Assembly: GCA_902618535.1 (NCBI GenBank)
Contig: CACNAV010000008.1
Location: 1-64,000 of the forward strand
Direction of reading: 5' to 3'
Length of the DNA stretch: 64,000 nt
From: an uncultured Alphaproteobacteria bacterium
GTDB taxonomy: Bacteria; Pseudomonadota; Alphaproteobacteria; Methylaequorales; Methylaequoraceae
Part shown: positions 39,255 to 47,607 of the stretch, piece by piece
How the letters are laid out: the number at the start of each line of letters is the position of its first letter
Position numbering within the stretch: position 1 is the first letter of the stretch
Translations under genes and position numbers: made by a program
The notes under the pieces: generated by a model
What the model saw: the letters and a program-made list of their open reading frames with translations, nothing else
What the model was told of the DNA's origin: nothing
The model's database searches: none

Positions 39255-39689
39255 TTAATTTAAACTTTGTGATGGGTCGAAATCGAGGATAATTTCTTTC
39301 CATGTCTCGTATTTTTTTTTTGGTACTTGAAGTTTTTTACATTCAGGGTGGTTGACGGCTCGCATAGCACTTTCTGATGCTGCACGAAAAAAAGGATTAT
39401 TAAGCTTTCTATCTGTTAATAATTTAGTATTGATCACCTCACCCTCATCGTTCAATTTAATTTTAATTGAAACAATCAAATCTTTTAAATCTTTTGCTCC
39501 TGCAGGAACTATCCAACATCTGTAAAATTGTCTTCTAATAGCATCTTTTTCTGAAATTGTTAATTTTTCACCTAATCTTACCTCTTTCGTTTCCTCTTTA
39601 TCTTCAATTTTTTCATCATCTTTTTTTTCGTCTATTTGGTTTTGACTATCTTTTTTAATTTTTTCGATCGACTTAAGAATACTATCCAT
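39255..39689 (-). CDS. tolA: TolA, C-terminal part (separated by an in-frame stop)
   Basis: Carries the rest of the lysine-rich linker and the TolA C-terminal domain (RRQFYRCWIVPAGAKDLKDL, IKIKLNDEGEVINTKLL), which contacts Pal and TolB in the periplasm. It is in the same frame as the N-terminal part at 39759-40019. The 23 codons between them (39690-39758) contain no stop and continue the linker (KKKKEKVKETEEIPQQKKEN), so a single TAA at 39759-39761 is all that splits the gene. ATG 39689 is probably not a real start: this fragment alone would lack any membrane anchor or signal. Confidence 0.8.
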   Translation of the reverse strand: MDSILKSIEKIKKDSQNQIDEKKDDEKIEDKEETKEVRLGEKLTISEKDAIRRQFYRCWIVPAGAKDLKDLIVSIKIKLNDEGEVINTKLLTDRKLNNPFFRAASESAMRAVNHPECKKLQVPKKKYETWKEIILDFDPSQSLN

Positions 39690-39758
39690 TCTATTTATGT
39701 TTTCTTTTTTTTGTTGTGGTATTTCTTCTGTTTCTTTAACTTTTTCTTTTTTTTTTTT

Positions 39759-40019
39759 TTATTTTAATGCAAATTCTGGAGGTGTAGGTTTCGACTTTGG
39801 TTTTGGTGGTAAGAAAAATTGGTTTTTAGAAAGACTCTTTTTATTTTGTTTTTTTACTTTATCTGTTTTATTCACAGTTTCATCTGAAACGTCAACAATC
39901 TCTAAAGGAATTTCATAAATTTCAAATCTTTTATTTTGCTTGAAGATCTCTGCTCCGTACAAAAAAACAAATAAAATTCCAAAGTGAAGTGTTATAGATT
40001 TAAAAAGACCTCTGGTCAT
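39759..40019 (-). CDS. tolA: TolA, N-terminal part (ends at an in-frame stop)
   Basis: Inner-membrane anchor of TolA, the subunit that transmits TolQR motor force to the outer membrane. Residues 1-86 include the membrane helix SITLHFGILFVFLYGAEIF (about 8-26) and the start of a Lys/Pro-rich linker (PPKPKSKPTPPEF). The reading frame ends in TAA immediately before a run of 14 A (14 T on the plus strand, 39747-39760). The frame continues open on the far side. One substitution (TAA to GAA or AAA) would restore a 254-residue TolA. This could be a real mutation, a sequencing error, or read-through. Confidence 0.8.
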   Translation of the reverse strand: MTRGLFKSITLHFGILFVFLYGAEIFKQNKRFEIYEIPLEIVDVSDETVNKTDKVKKQNKKSLSKNQFFLPPKPKSKPTPPEFALK

Positions 40020-40025
40020 AATTAT

Positions 40026-40427
40026 CTATTTAAGTTTTGTAACTAATGCAACTTTTTTAAAACCCGATTTATTAATAAAAGACATTAAGTCCATTATTTT
40101 ACCATAATTCAAATTTTTATCACCTTTGATATAAATTTTTAAATCTTTATTCTGCCCCTTTAATGCTATTAGCTTTTTAATAAGACCATCAGGTGATATT
40201 TTTTTTTTTTGTATATATATCTCACCTTTTGAATTCATGGAAACCGTTACTGGATCATTTTTTTCATTTTTTAAAACTGAGGCGCTTTCTGGAAGATTTA
40301 TTTTAATACCAGCTGTTAAAAGAGGTGCTGTAACCATAAAAATTATAAGTAAAACAAGCATAACATCAACAAATGGTGTTACATTTATTTCAGAAATTGA
40401 CTTTCTAGAATGATAGTTTTTTTTCAA
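40026..40427 (-). CDS. tolR: Tol-Pal motor subunit TolR
   Basis: Single-pass inner-membrane subunit of the TolQR proton motor, 133 residues. The membrane helix [20 protein letters not shown] contains the proton-carrying Asp (FVDVML), with ISEINVTPF just before it, as in TolR/ExbD. The periplasmic domain ends KVALVTKLK. The start is TTG at 40427 with AGGT upstream, four bases after the tolQ stop. It lies between tolQ and tolA. Confidence 0.95.
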   Translation of the reverse strand: MKKNYHSRKSISEINVTPFVDVMLVLLIIFMVTAPLLTAGIKINLPESASVLKNEKNDPVTVSMNSKGEIYIQKKKISPDGLIKKLIALKGQNKDLKIYIKGDKNLNYGKIMDLMSFINKSGFKKVALVTKLK

Positions 40428-40431
40428 ATTT

Positions 40432-41148
40432 TTACCTAAAAATTTCCTTCGATATTATTAAAATTATTTCTTCTGAAAAGACTTCTAGCTTGTTTGAGAT
40501 ATTTTCTAACATATTATTAAATTTATTAAAAAAAAGAACCGAAGGAATTGCTGCTACAAGACCAAGGGCAGTTGCAAAAAGGGCTTCGGCAATTCCAGGA
40601 GCTACCACAGCTAAGCTGGTATTTTGTGATATACCAATTGCTGTAAAACTATTCATAATACCCCACACTGTTCCAAAAAGTCCAATAAAAGGTGCTGTTG
40701 ACCCTACTGAGGCAAGAAAGTTCAGTCCCTTCTCTAAAGTACTTAATTCCTTATTAATTACAATAAGCATTTCTTTTTTAACATTTTCGCAAAAAGCTTT
40801 TTTGAAATCAAAATTTTTATTTGAAAATCCAGACTTTACTTTTTCAAAATATACCATTGCTGAAAAGAAAACAGATTCAATAGGGTGAGTAGGCTGAGAA
40901 CCTAATTTTTTTGAGAGCTTACTAAGAGTTTCACTTCCATAAAAATTTTCTTCAAAATCCTCAGTATCAACTAATATATTTTTTAAAAGTGTATATTTTG
41001 AAAAAATTATTGCCCATGACCAAATTGATGAGAGAATTAATAAAATAATTACTATCTTTACAACAATATCTGCTTGAAAAAAAAGTGAAAGTATTGAAAA
41101 GTCATTTGAAGATTCTTCCAAGATTTTTTTCTCAATTGTTTCGTCCAT
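40432..41148 (-). CDS. tolQ: Tol-Pal motor subunit TolQ
   Basis: Proton-channel subunit of the Tol-Pal motor that powers outer-membrane constriction. The protein (238 residues) has a first membrane helix at about 32-50 and the two C-terminal helices with [20 protein letters not shown] and [18 protein letters not shown], the family hallmark. It is one of three related channels in the window (ExbB at 5787 and a ZorA/MotA-like one at 51797). ybgC lies 8 bases upstream, the usual ybgC-tolQ order. Confidence 0.96.
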   Translation of the reverse strand: MDETIEKKILEESSNDFSILSLFFQADIVVKIVIILLILSSIWSWAIIFSKYTLLKNILVDTEDFEENFYGSETLSKLSKKLGSQPTHPIESVFFSAMVYFEKVKSGFSNKNFDFKKAFCENVKKEMLIVINKELSTLEKGLNFLASVGSTAPFIGLFGTVWGIMNSFTAIGISQNTSLAVVAPGIAEALFATALGLVAAIPSVLFFNKFNNMLENISNKLEVFSEEIILIISKEIFR

Positions 41149-41155
41149 ATGAGTT

Positions 41156-41569
41156 TTATACTATCTCAAAAGAATTAAATCTAGCTATTATATTTTTTGA
41201 GATTTTAGAGGGTTTATTTGATTTTCCATCGATCCAAACCAACTTAACAAAAACTTCACATATAACAATATCGTTTTTAAAAATTAGTTGCTTTAAATCT
41301 AAAGATGCCAGAGTATTTTTTAGAAAGAAAGTTTTTACGTTTAGTTGGTCATATAAAAATGTGGGTTTAAAAAAATTAACTTTAATTTCTTTAACTACAA
41401 AAAAAAAAGAATTGTTGATCATGCAATTCTTAATTTCTTCTAAATTTTCCTTTACGAATTGACTTCGTGCCCTTTCCGCAAATTTCAGATAAGTTGTATG
41501 ATAGGTAAAACCTGAAGAATCTGTATCTTCGTAAAATATTTCAAATTTTGTTTGATGTATTTTTTTCAT
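41156..41569 (-). CDS. ybgC: Acyl-CoA thioesterase YbgC
   Basis: Hot-dog-fold thioesterase associated with the Tol-Pal operon, probably acting on acyl-ACP/acyl-CoA in phospholipid metabolism. It is about 137 residues. The catalytic motif YEDTDSSGFTYHTTYLKF contains the conserved Asp and His, followed by AERARSQF. ATG at 41569 is preferred over the TTG one codon earlier. First gene of the ybgC-tolQRAB-pal cluster, six bases after ruvB. Confidence 0.92.
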   Translation of the reverse strand: MKKIHQTKFEIFYEDTDSSGFTYHTTYLKFAERARSQFVKENLEEIKNCMINNSFFFVVKEIKVNFFKPTFLYDQLNVKTFFLKNTLASLDLKQLIFKNDIVICEVFVKLVWIDGKSNKPSKISKNIIARFNSFEIV

Positions 41570-41575
41570 CAAAAA

Positions 41576-42568
41576 TTATTTCTTTATATGTTCAAGTCCC
41601 TTTTGGGACAAAATTCTCCCCCGTGAAGTTCTTTGAACTAAACCTCTTTGCATTAGATAAGGTTCTATTACATCTTCAATTATATCTTTGTGTTCTAGTA
41701 AAGCAGCGCTAAGAGTCTCAACACCAACTGGGCCACCATGAAAATCATATGCAATGCAGTTCATGTATTTTCTATCCATATAATCTAACCCTTCTGAATC
41801 AATTTTCATTTTTTTTAAGGATTCTTTCGCTGATTTTAAATCAATTTTATCTTCTTCATTAACTATGGAAAAATCTATAATACGTTTCAATAGTCTTATT
41901 GCTATTCTGGGTGTTCCTCTAGATCTTTTTGCAATTTCATAAGCTGAATCTTCACTTATAAGAAATTTAAGTTTTTTGGAATTTAAAATAATAATTTTCA
42001 TCAAATCCTCAGGCTCGTAAAAACTCAACTGTAAAGGAATCCCAAATCTATCCCTTAAAGGTCTTGAGAGAAGTCCAAGCCTGGTTGTTGCACCAATCAG
42101 AGTAAATTTTTCAATAGAAATTTGAACAACTCTTGCAGATGGTCCTGACCCGATTACATAGTCACATTTGTAGTCTTCCATTGCAGGATAAAGTGTTTCC
42201 TCAATAATTGGTGACAATCTATGAATTTCATCTATAAATAATATGTCACCTTCCATCATATTGCTTAATAATGTAACTAAATCACCTTTTTTAGTAAACG
42301 CAGGGCCAGAAGTTGAATGAAAATTGACATTTTTTTCGTTTGAAATAATGTGCGCTAACGAAGTCTTGCCTAATCCAGGTGGTCCATACAAAATTATATG
42401 ATCTAAATTTTTTTTTCTTTTTTTTGATGATTCTATATATGCTTCTAAGTTTGATTTAATAAATTGTTGGCCAATAAATTCGTTCAACGATAAAGGCCTT
42501 AAACTGTTTTTTTTCTCCTCATCCAATTTAGCCGAATTTAAATCAATTTTTTTATTTCTTTCATTCAT
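41576..42568 (-). CDS. ruvB: Holliday junction branch-migration ATPase RuvB
   Basis: AAA+ motor that drives branch migration of Holliday junctions with RuvA. It has 330 residues. LRPLSLNEFIGQ is followed by Walker A GPPGLGKTSLAH, Walker B ILFIDEIHRLS, sensor I GATTRLGLLSRPLRDRFG and C-terminal GPVGVETLSAAL. Overlaps ruvA by 8 bases. The block ruvC-ruvA-ruvB-ybgC-tol is the standard alphaproteobacterial arrangement. Confidence 0.97.
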   Translation of the reverse strand: MNERNKKIDLNSAKLDEEKKNSLRPLSLNEFIGQQFIKSNLEAYIESSKKRKKNLDHIILYGPPGLGKTSLAHIISNEKNVNFHSTSGPAFTKKGDLVTLLSNMMEGDILFIDEIHRLSPIIEETLYPAMEDYKCDYVIGSGPSARVVQISIEKFTLIGATTRLGLLSRPLRDRFGIPLQLSFYEPEDLMKIIILNSKKLKFLISEDSAYEIAKRSRGTPRIAIRLLKRIIDFSIVNEEDKIDLKSAKESLKKMKIDSEGLDYMDRKYMNCIAYDFHGGPVGVETLSAALLEHKDIIEDVIEPYLMQRGLVQRTSRGRILSQKGLEHIKK

Positions 42569-43169
42569 TTTTAGATAAATTTGGTCTTGATAGATAATTC
42601 AGAGCTACAGGTATTAATTTCTCTAAATTCATTTTTTTATTTTTGCTAATAACTTCAAATGCAGTTTTTTCACATATGTTTTGAGAGTAACCTAAATTAG
42701 AAAGACATGAAACCAAATCATTATAAATTGTTTTAGAAAAGTTTGAAATAACTTTTGCACTCTCCTCTTTCTTTTTTAGTTTTTCGCAAAGTTCATTTAC
42801 AATTCTCACAGCTAATTTTGCACCTACCCCAGATACTGAAGAAAAAACTTCTTGATTTTTTGTTATTATTGAACCTTGTATAGTTTCTGAATCCAAACTA
42901 CTCATAATATTTAAAGCCATTTTTCCACCCACACCCTGAACTTTAAGTAAATCAGAAAATAATTCTCTGTCATCTTTATTTGAAAAACCAAAAAACAGCC
43001 TTTCACTTTCTTTAAGGATCTCGAATATAAAAAAAGTTACTAGCGAACCTCTCTCGGAAATTTTATTAATATTTCTGGGAACAAATACTCTGTAAACAAC
43101 ACCCTTGACATCTAAATCAACAAAATCTTCAAACCAATCTTCAATAAAACCTTTTAATTTTACAATCAT
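42561..43169 (-). CDS. ruvA: Holliday junction DNA-binding protein RuvA
   Basis: Tetrameric protein that binds Holliday junctions and loads RuvB. From the internal ATG at 43169 it starts MIVKLKGFIEDWF, the family N terminus (202 residues). The longer open frame from 43211 adds 14 unrelated residues. OB-fold (about 1-62), helix-hairpin-helix motifs (LLKVQGVGGKMALNIMS and VSGVGAKLAVRIVNEL), and a C-terminal domain III (about 155-200). The preferred start overlaps ruvC by 4 bases (ATGA). Confidence 0.95.
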   Translation of the reverse strand: MIVKLKGFIEDWFEDFVDLDVKGVVYRVFVPRNINKISERGSLVTFFIFEILKESERLFFGFSNKDDRELFSDLLKVQGVGGKMALNIMSSLDSETIQGSIITKNQEVFSSVSGVGAKLAVRIVNELCEKLKKKEESAKVISNFSKTIYNDLVSCLSNLGYSQNICEKTAFEVISKNKKMNLEKLIPVALNYLSRPNLSKNE

Positions 43170-43660
43170 ACAAATAAATTTATTTTTGACTTTTTCTGCA
43201 TCGAATGACAAATTGCAACCGCTAAAGCATCTGCAGAATCATGATTCAAGGCCTTAAGGCCTGGAAAAAACCTTTCAATCATTTTTATAATTTGTGTTTT
43301 CTCAGCATGTCCATAACCAACAAGGTTTTTTTTTACAGTATTTGGAGAGTATTCGAAAATTTCTACTTTAAATCTAGCTGCAACTAAAAAGATTATTGCC
43401 CTGGCTTTTCCTAATTTTAATGTAGACTGGGGATTTTTATTAGAAAAGATTTTTTCCACTGCTATGGACTCTGGCGAGTATTTTAAAAACAATTCTGAAA
43501 CACCCTCGTAAATTATGTTTAATCTTTGTCCAAGAGGAATATCTTTTTTTGTTGATATCAAACCATGATTAACGTATTTTTCCGAATTGCTCAAATTTTC
43601 TATTATTCCCCAGCCAGTATTGTTTAAACCTGGGTCAAATCCTATAATTAAATTTTTCAA
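43166..43660 (-). CDS. ruvC: Holliday junction resolvase RuvC
   Basis: Endonuclease that cuts Holliday junctions symmetrically. It has 164 residues with the RNase H fold. Catalytic acidic residues are in IGFDPGLNNTGWG (Asp8), VEKIFSNKNPQS (Glu), and the C-terminal HDSADALAVAICH (two Asp). It overlaps yebC and ruvA by 4 bases each, so translation is probably coupled through yebC-ruvC-ruvA-ruvB. Confidence 0.97.
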   Translation of the reverse strand: MKNLIIGFDPGLNNTGWGIIENLSNSEKYVNHGLISTKKDIPLGQRLNIIYEGVSELFLKYSPESIAVEKIFSNKNPQSTLKLGKARAIIFLVAARFKVEIFEYSPNTVKKNLVGYGHAEKTQIIKMIERFFPGLKALNHDSADALAVAICHSMQKKSKINLFV

Positions 43661-44406
43661 ATTATTTTATCCATCAAAGAATCACTAATATTAAAGTTTG
43701 AAGATACGCTCTGAACATCATCTAAGTCTTCAAGTGTCTCCAGGAGTTTTATTAATACTTTAGCACTATCTTGATCAGAAATGTCGATAAAATTTAGAGG
43801 TTTCCATTCTATCTCAGAAAACTTTGGAATAGAAAATTTATCTTCTAATTTTTGAAGAACAGTATTAAAAGAGTCTATATTTGTTTCTAAAACAAAATCG
43901 TTTTCGTTTTCAGCAACATCATCTACATCTAAAGAGGCACAATAATCAAAAAAGTCTTCGAACGTACTTATTGATTTTTTGTAGGAAATAATACCAACTT
44001 TTTTAAAATTATGTTTCACGCAACCGCTAACACCAAGATTACCATTATATTTAGAAAAAGTTGACCTAACTTCCGCCGCACTTCTATTTTTATTATCTGT
44101 CATTGTTTCAACAATAATTGCGACTCCATTAGGTCCAAATCCTTCGTATATTATTTCTTCAATTAAATCTTTGTCATCTGTCGAAGTTTGTTTTTTTATT
44201 GCCTTATCGATACTTTCTTTAGTCATGTTGGAAGATAGGGCATTATTAATAGCAGATCGTAACCTTGGGTTTGAATCGGGGTCCGGCGAACCAAGTTTTG
44301 CAGAAACTGAAATTTCTCTGATTAATCTTGAAAAAAGTTTTGCTCTTTTTTTATCCTGTGCACCCTTTCGATGCATGATATTTTTAAATTTAGAATGACC
44401 TGCCAT
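43657..44406 (-). CDS. yebC: YebC/PmpR family regulator
   Basis: Conserved protein reported as a transcriptional regulator in some bacteria and, more recently, as a factor easing ribosome stalling. It has 249 residues. The N-terminal signature is MAGHSKFKNIMHRKGAQDKK, with NPRLRSAINNALSSNM and YEGFGPNGVAIIVETMTDNKNR following. The yebC-ruvCAB neighbourhood is widely conserved. One base separates it from ymdB upstream. Confidence 0.95.
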   Translation of the reverse strand: MAGHSKFKNIMHRKGAQDKKRAKLFSRLIREISVSAKLGSPDPDSNPRLRSAINNALSSNMTKESIDKAIKKQTSTDDKDLIEEIIYEGFGPNGVAIIVETMTDNKNRSAAEVRSTFSKYNGNLGVSGCVKHNFKKVGIISYKKSISTFEDFFDYCASLDVDDVAENENDFVLETNIDSFNTVLQKLEDKFSIPKFSEIEWKPLNFIDISDQDSAKVLIKLLETLEDLDDVQSVSSNFNISDSLMDKII

Positions 44407-44407
44407 T

Positions 44408-45211
44408 TTAATTTGGGTTAAGTTTCCCGCCTATAATTACTTGATTAAATCCACTTATTATTTTAGTTTCGTTATTTATTTCAATCAATACTCCACACAA
44501 TGTACCCTCTCCAGACGCAGTTTCAAGCCTTGACTTCAAGAATTTGTTTGTAAATTTTTGTATTGAAAGACTTTTCTTCATTCCAATTACTGAATCATAA
44601 TCTCCACACATACCAAGATCTGTTTGATAGAATGTACCTTTTTCTAATATATGTTGATCTGCAGTTGGTATATGCGTATGGGTTCCTACCACTGCGGTTA
44701 CTCTTCCATCAAAAAAATGAGCAAGAGCCATTTTTTCAGAGGTAGATTCTCCGTGTATATCTAAGATTATAATTGCATTAGAAAACTTTTTTTCAATAAA
44801 ACTTAGAATTTCATCTACTGATTTAAAAGGGTCATCAATTATGTCCATAAATAATCTACACATTACATTAATAACTATCACTGTTGATCCATTCTTTAAT
44901 TCGTACGCACCATAACCCAAGCCAGGTGTTCCAATTGGGTAATTGCATGGTCTTAGTAATCTTTTATCGCATTCAATATGTTCTATGATTTCTTTTTGAT
45001 CCCATATGTGATTTCCAGATGTGATTACATCAACACCAGAAGAATACAAATCATTACAAATTTTTTTTGTAATACCAAAACCATTTGCTGCGTTTTCACC
45101 ATTTACTATTACAAAGTCGATTTTTTTATTTTTAATAAGAATTGGTACCTGTTCTTGAACAACTTGCCTACCAGATTTTCCTACAATATCACCACAAATC
45201 AATATTTTCAA
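44408..45211 (-). CDS. YmdB family metallophosphoesterase
   Basis: Binuclear metallophosphoesterase of the YmdB family (TIGR00282), which hydrolyses 2',3'-cyclic nucleotides or cAMP in characterised members. It has 267 residues. Metal-binding motifs: MKILICGDIVGKSGR (Asp8), VNGENAANGFG, SGNHIWDQKEI, and VGTHTHIPTAD near the C terminus. It overlaps fau by 4 bases in the zapA-fau-ymdB-yebC-ruvCAB run. Confidence 0.92.
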   Translation of the reverse strand: MKILICGDIVGKSGRQVVQEQVPILIKNKKIDFVIVNGENAANGFGITKKICNDLYSSGVDVITSGNHIWDQKEIIEHIECDKRLLRPCNYPIGTPGLGYGAYELKNGSTVIVINVMCRLFMDIIDDPFKSVDEILSFIEKKFSNAIIILDIHGESTSEKMALAHFFDGRVTAVVGTHTHIPTADQHILEKGTFYQTDLGMCGDYDSVIGMKKSLSIQKFTNKFLKSRLETASGEGTLCGVLIEINNETKIISGFNQVIIGGKLNPN

Positions 45212-45768
45212 TTTTGAACCCCATTTTCTGTAATTACTAAATCTAATTTTTTATCAAACTTCATCCTTGGAAGATCATCAATTTTTTGATCATGAAATCC
45301 TATTCCAATTGTAGTTATTTTTTTTCTTTTTTCTAGATAAGCTATCGTCCTATCATAAAATCCTCCACCATACCCAAGCCTATAGTTATTTTTATCAAAT
45401 GCCAATAAGGGTACTAGAATTTTTGAGGGTTCTTCTAATAAATTATTATTAGGTTCATGTATATTAAATTTACCTTCTTTCATTTCTGTTTCTAAACCCC
45501 ATCTTTTAAAAATTAAAAAAGATTCAATCTTTACAATACATGGAAGACATATAGTGTACTCTTTTCTTTGTAAGTGTTTCAAGAATGGTAATATATTTAC
45601 TTCATTTCTAACTGGATAATACCCCGATAAAATTGTTTTTTTTTCAAAATTCAAAGAACTCAAAAAATTACATATTTTTTTTTCTTTTTCTTCTTTATTT
45701 TTAATGGAACTTCTAATTTTAAGAAATTTTTCACGAAGTTTTTTTTTCTCAATCACTTTTAACCCCAA
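45208..45768 (-). CDS. 5-formyltetrahydrofolate cyclo-ligase
   Basis: ATP-dependent enzyme that recycles 5-formyl-THF to 5,10-methenyl-THF. It has 186 residues. The family motif RLGYGGGFYDRTIAYL (about residues 130-145) and LVPLLAFDKNNYRLG are clear; the N terminus KKKLREKFLKIRSSI matches the usual LRxxxRxxR pattern. As in E. coli (zapA-ygfA) it lies downstream of zapA, here overlapping by 20 bases, so no 6S RNA gene fits between them. Confidence 0.92.
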   Translation of the reverse strand: MGLKVIEKKKLREKFLKIRSSIKNKEEKEKKICNFLSSLNFEKKTILSGYYPVRNEVNILPFLKHLQRKEYTICLPCIVKIESFLIFKRWGLETEMKEGKFNIHEPNNNLLEEPSKILVPLLAFDKNNYRLGYGGGFYDRTIAYLEKRKKITTIGIGFHDQKIDDLPRMKFDKKLDLVITENGVQN

Positions 45769-46030
45769 TTATTTCTTCTAATTCAGAAAGTTCATTCAAA
45801 ACTTTTTTAAAATTCTCTTCTTCATCTTTCATCTGTTTTTTACTAGAACTTAAATCCGCAGCTAAAACTAATGAAAGCATGAGAAATTTTTTTGATTGGG
45901 ATAAAGTTTTAAGGTGAGGATTATTATTCAAATTTGAGTTTAATAATTGTTCAGCTTTTCTAAGGAGATTTTCTTCTCCTTTTTTACATTCAATCTCGTA
46001 ATCAATATTATCGATTTTCTTTACTTTCAA
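45749..46030 (-). CDS. zapA: Cell division protein ZapA
   Basis: Small FtsZ-ring stabiliser, 93 residues. A short beta-strand N terminus (NIDYEIECKKGEENLLRKAEQLLN) corresponds to the ZapA globular domain. The segment KFLMLSLVLAADL and a C-terminal coiled-coil (about 60-90) follow. The only start is TTG at 46030, without a strong ribosome binding site. It overlaps the downstream cyclo-ligase gene by 20 bases and a short upstream reading frame by 23. Confidence 0.82.
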   Translation of the reverse strand: MKVKKIDNIDYEIECKKGEENLLRKAEQLLNSNLNNNPHLKTLSQSKKFLMLSLVLAADLSSSKKQMKDEEENFKKVLNELSELEEIIGVKSD

Positions 46031-46178
46031 GGAGTTTTAATGTTCTTTCTAAAGTATTCACAATTTTTTCAATAAATTTTTTATCAATCATTAAATAGTC
46101 TTTTTTAGAATTATTACCTAAGTTTTTTTTTAAGGAATTTATTTTTTTAAGAATTATTGCAATCTGCTCTTTATTCAT
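46008..46178 (-). CDS. Possible small protein upstream of zapA
   Basis: An open frame of 56 codons from ATG 46178 to TAA 46008, overlapping zapA in another frame by 23 bases. The product (starts MNKEQIAIILKKINSLKKNL, ends LERTLKLLESKENR) is Lys-rich and helical with heptad-like leucine/isoleucine spacing. Other alphaproteobacteria carry a small coiled-coil gene at this spot, which supports it. I recognise no family, and in such AT-rich sequence a chance frame is possible. Confidence 0.45.
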   Translation of the reverse strand: MNKEQIAIILKKINSLKKNLGNNSKKDYLMIDKKFIEKIVNTLERTLKLLESKENR

Positions 46179-46247
46179 CAACTCAAATAAGTATATTGTT
46201 TAAAGATATATAATAATTCAATATCTAATAAATATAAAATACTTGTT

Positions 46248-47258
46248 ATGAAATATAAAATTGCAATTAATGGTTTTGGAAGAATAGGAAGACTTACACT
46301 AAGAGCGCTAATTGACAAAAGCGTAAAAAATATAGAAGTTGTGGCAGTTAATGATTTAGGACCAATTGATGCAAACATTCACTTACTCAAATATGACTCC
46401 ATTCATGGAGCTTTTGATAAAGAATTTAATGTTATTGACAATAAGTTAACATTTGAAGATAGCGAAATTTTATTTTTAAAAGAATCAAACCCAGAAAAGC
46501 TGAATTGGAGTGAATTCGATATTGATTTGGTTATTGAATGTACAGGGATATTTACAAAAAGAGAGGATGCTGAAAGACATTTAAATTCTGGGGCAAAAAG
46601 AGTACTAATTTCTGCTCCAGCAACAAACCCTGATATAACAGTTGTTTGTGGAATAAATGAAAAAAAAATAAACAATAGCCATAAAATTATTTCTAATGGT
46701 TCTTGCACGACCAATTGTTTAGCACCTCTAGCCTTCTTGATTGATAAAAATATTGGTATTGAATCAGGTTATATGACAACAGTTCACGCAGTTACTGGAG
46801 ACCAGAATACAATTGATACATTTCACAAAGATTTAAGAAGAGCCAGGAACTCTTTACTTTCCATGATACCTACTTCAACAGGAGCAGCTCGAGCTGTATC
46901 CGAAGTATTACCAAGTTTAAAAGGAAAGTTAGACGGAAGTGCAATAAGAGTCCCAACAGCAAATGTTTCTTTGATAGATTTCAGCTTTATGACAAAAAAA
47001 AATACCTCTGAAAATGAAATTAACCAATTTTTTTTAAATGCTGAAAAAAATGAATTTAAAGGAATTATTCAAACAGTATCTGCTCCTCTTGTATCAAATG
47101 ACTTTAATCACAACCCACATAGTTCGGTGGTTGATCTAGCCGAAACAAAAGTAATAAATAATAGATTTTGTCGAATATTATCTTGGTATGACAACGAATG
47201 GGGGTTTTCTAACAGGCTTGTTGATATAGTATTAGAACTTAGTAATGAAAATTTATGA
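46248..47258 (+). CDS. gap: Glyceraldehyde-3-phosphate dehydrogenase
   Basis: Type I phosphorylating GAPDH of central carbon metabolism. It has 336 residues. NAD-binding INGFGRIGRLTLRA (residues 7-20), catalytic Cys153 in SNGSCTTNCLAP, HAVTGDQNTIDTFHKDLRRAR, and C-terminal SWYDNEWGFSNRL are intact. Asn35-Asp36 (AVNDLG) favours NAD over NADP. A perfect TATAAT is present at 46209-46214, about 34 bases before the ATG, without a convincing -35. It begins a rightward overlapping operon with an unknown gene, thiE and efp. Confidence 0.97.
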   Translation: MKYKIAINGFGRIGRLTLRALIDKSVKNIEVVAVNDLGPIDANIHLLKYDSIHGAFDKEFNVIDNKLTFEDSEILFLKESNPEKLNWSEFDIDLVIECTGIFTKREDAERHLNSGAKRVLISAPATNPDITVVCGINEKKINNSHKIISNGSCTTNCLAPLAFLIDKNIGIESGYMTTVHAVTGDQNTIDTFHKDLRRARNSLLSMIPTSTGAARAVSEVLPSLKGKLDGSAIRVPTANVSLIDFSFMTKKNTSENEINQFFLNAEKNEFKGIIQTVSAPLVSNDFNHNPHSSVVDLAETKVINNRFCRILSWYDNEWGFSNRLVDIVLELSNENL

Positions 47259-47607
47259 AAATTTAACTTTTTTATCTCATAATTACAAAGAGGCTCTAAA
47301 TTTTTACAAAAAAAATAAGAATAAAAAAATTAATATTCTTTACTCGTTTAAATCTATTTTATGGCAAGGCCCTTCTTTAGTTAAAGATATAGAAAAAAGT
47401 TTAAAAAGAAAAAAAATGAATTTTATTGTAGAAGCAAATTTGAATGTTGGCCTTGCTCTTTCCTTGATCAGGCAAAACTTTAAGTATCTTTCTTTAAGTC
47501 GAGAAATAGACGATGAAATTATGAAAAAAATTCAATCTATAGCAAAAAAAAAAAAAGTAACTGTTCTATACACAGAAAATTTTTTAAATTTAAAGAATAA
47601 CATATGA
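47245..47607 (+). CDS. Hypothetical protein between gap and thiE
   Basis: A 120-residue, very Lys-rich (pI clearly basic) cytoplasmic protein that I do not recognise. It overlaps gap by 14 bases and thiE by 4, so it is expressed with them. A pattern of alternating strands and helices (KINILYSFKSIL, MNFIVEANLNVGLALSLIRQ, YLSLSREIDDEIMKKIQSIA, VTVLYTENFLN) suggests a small alpha/beta Rossmann-like or thioredoxin-size domain. No catalytic motif is visible. Codon use is like its neighbours. Confidence 0.65.
   Translation: MKIYENLTFLSHNYKEALNFYKKNKNKKINILYSFKSILWQGPSLVKDIEKSLKRKKMNFIVEANLNVGLALSLIRQNFKYLSLSREIDDEIMKKIQSIAKKKKVTVLYTENFLNLKNNI

Noticed and set aside
39690-39760. Frameshift in the homopolymer as the cause of the tolA split
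   Set aside because: The two parts are in the same frame and the stop precedes the A-run in the reading direction; a substitution explains it, an indel does not.
45749-45780. 6S RNA (ssrS) between zapA and the cyclo-ligase gene
   Set aside because: The two genes overlap by 20 bases, leaving no space.
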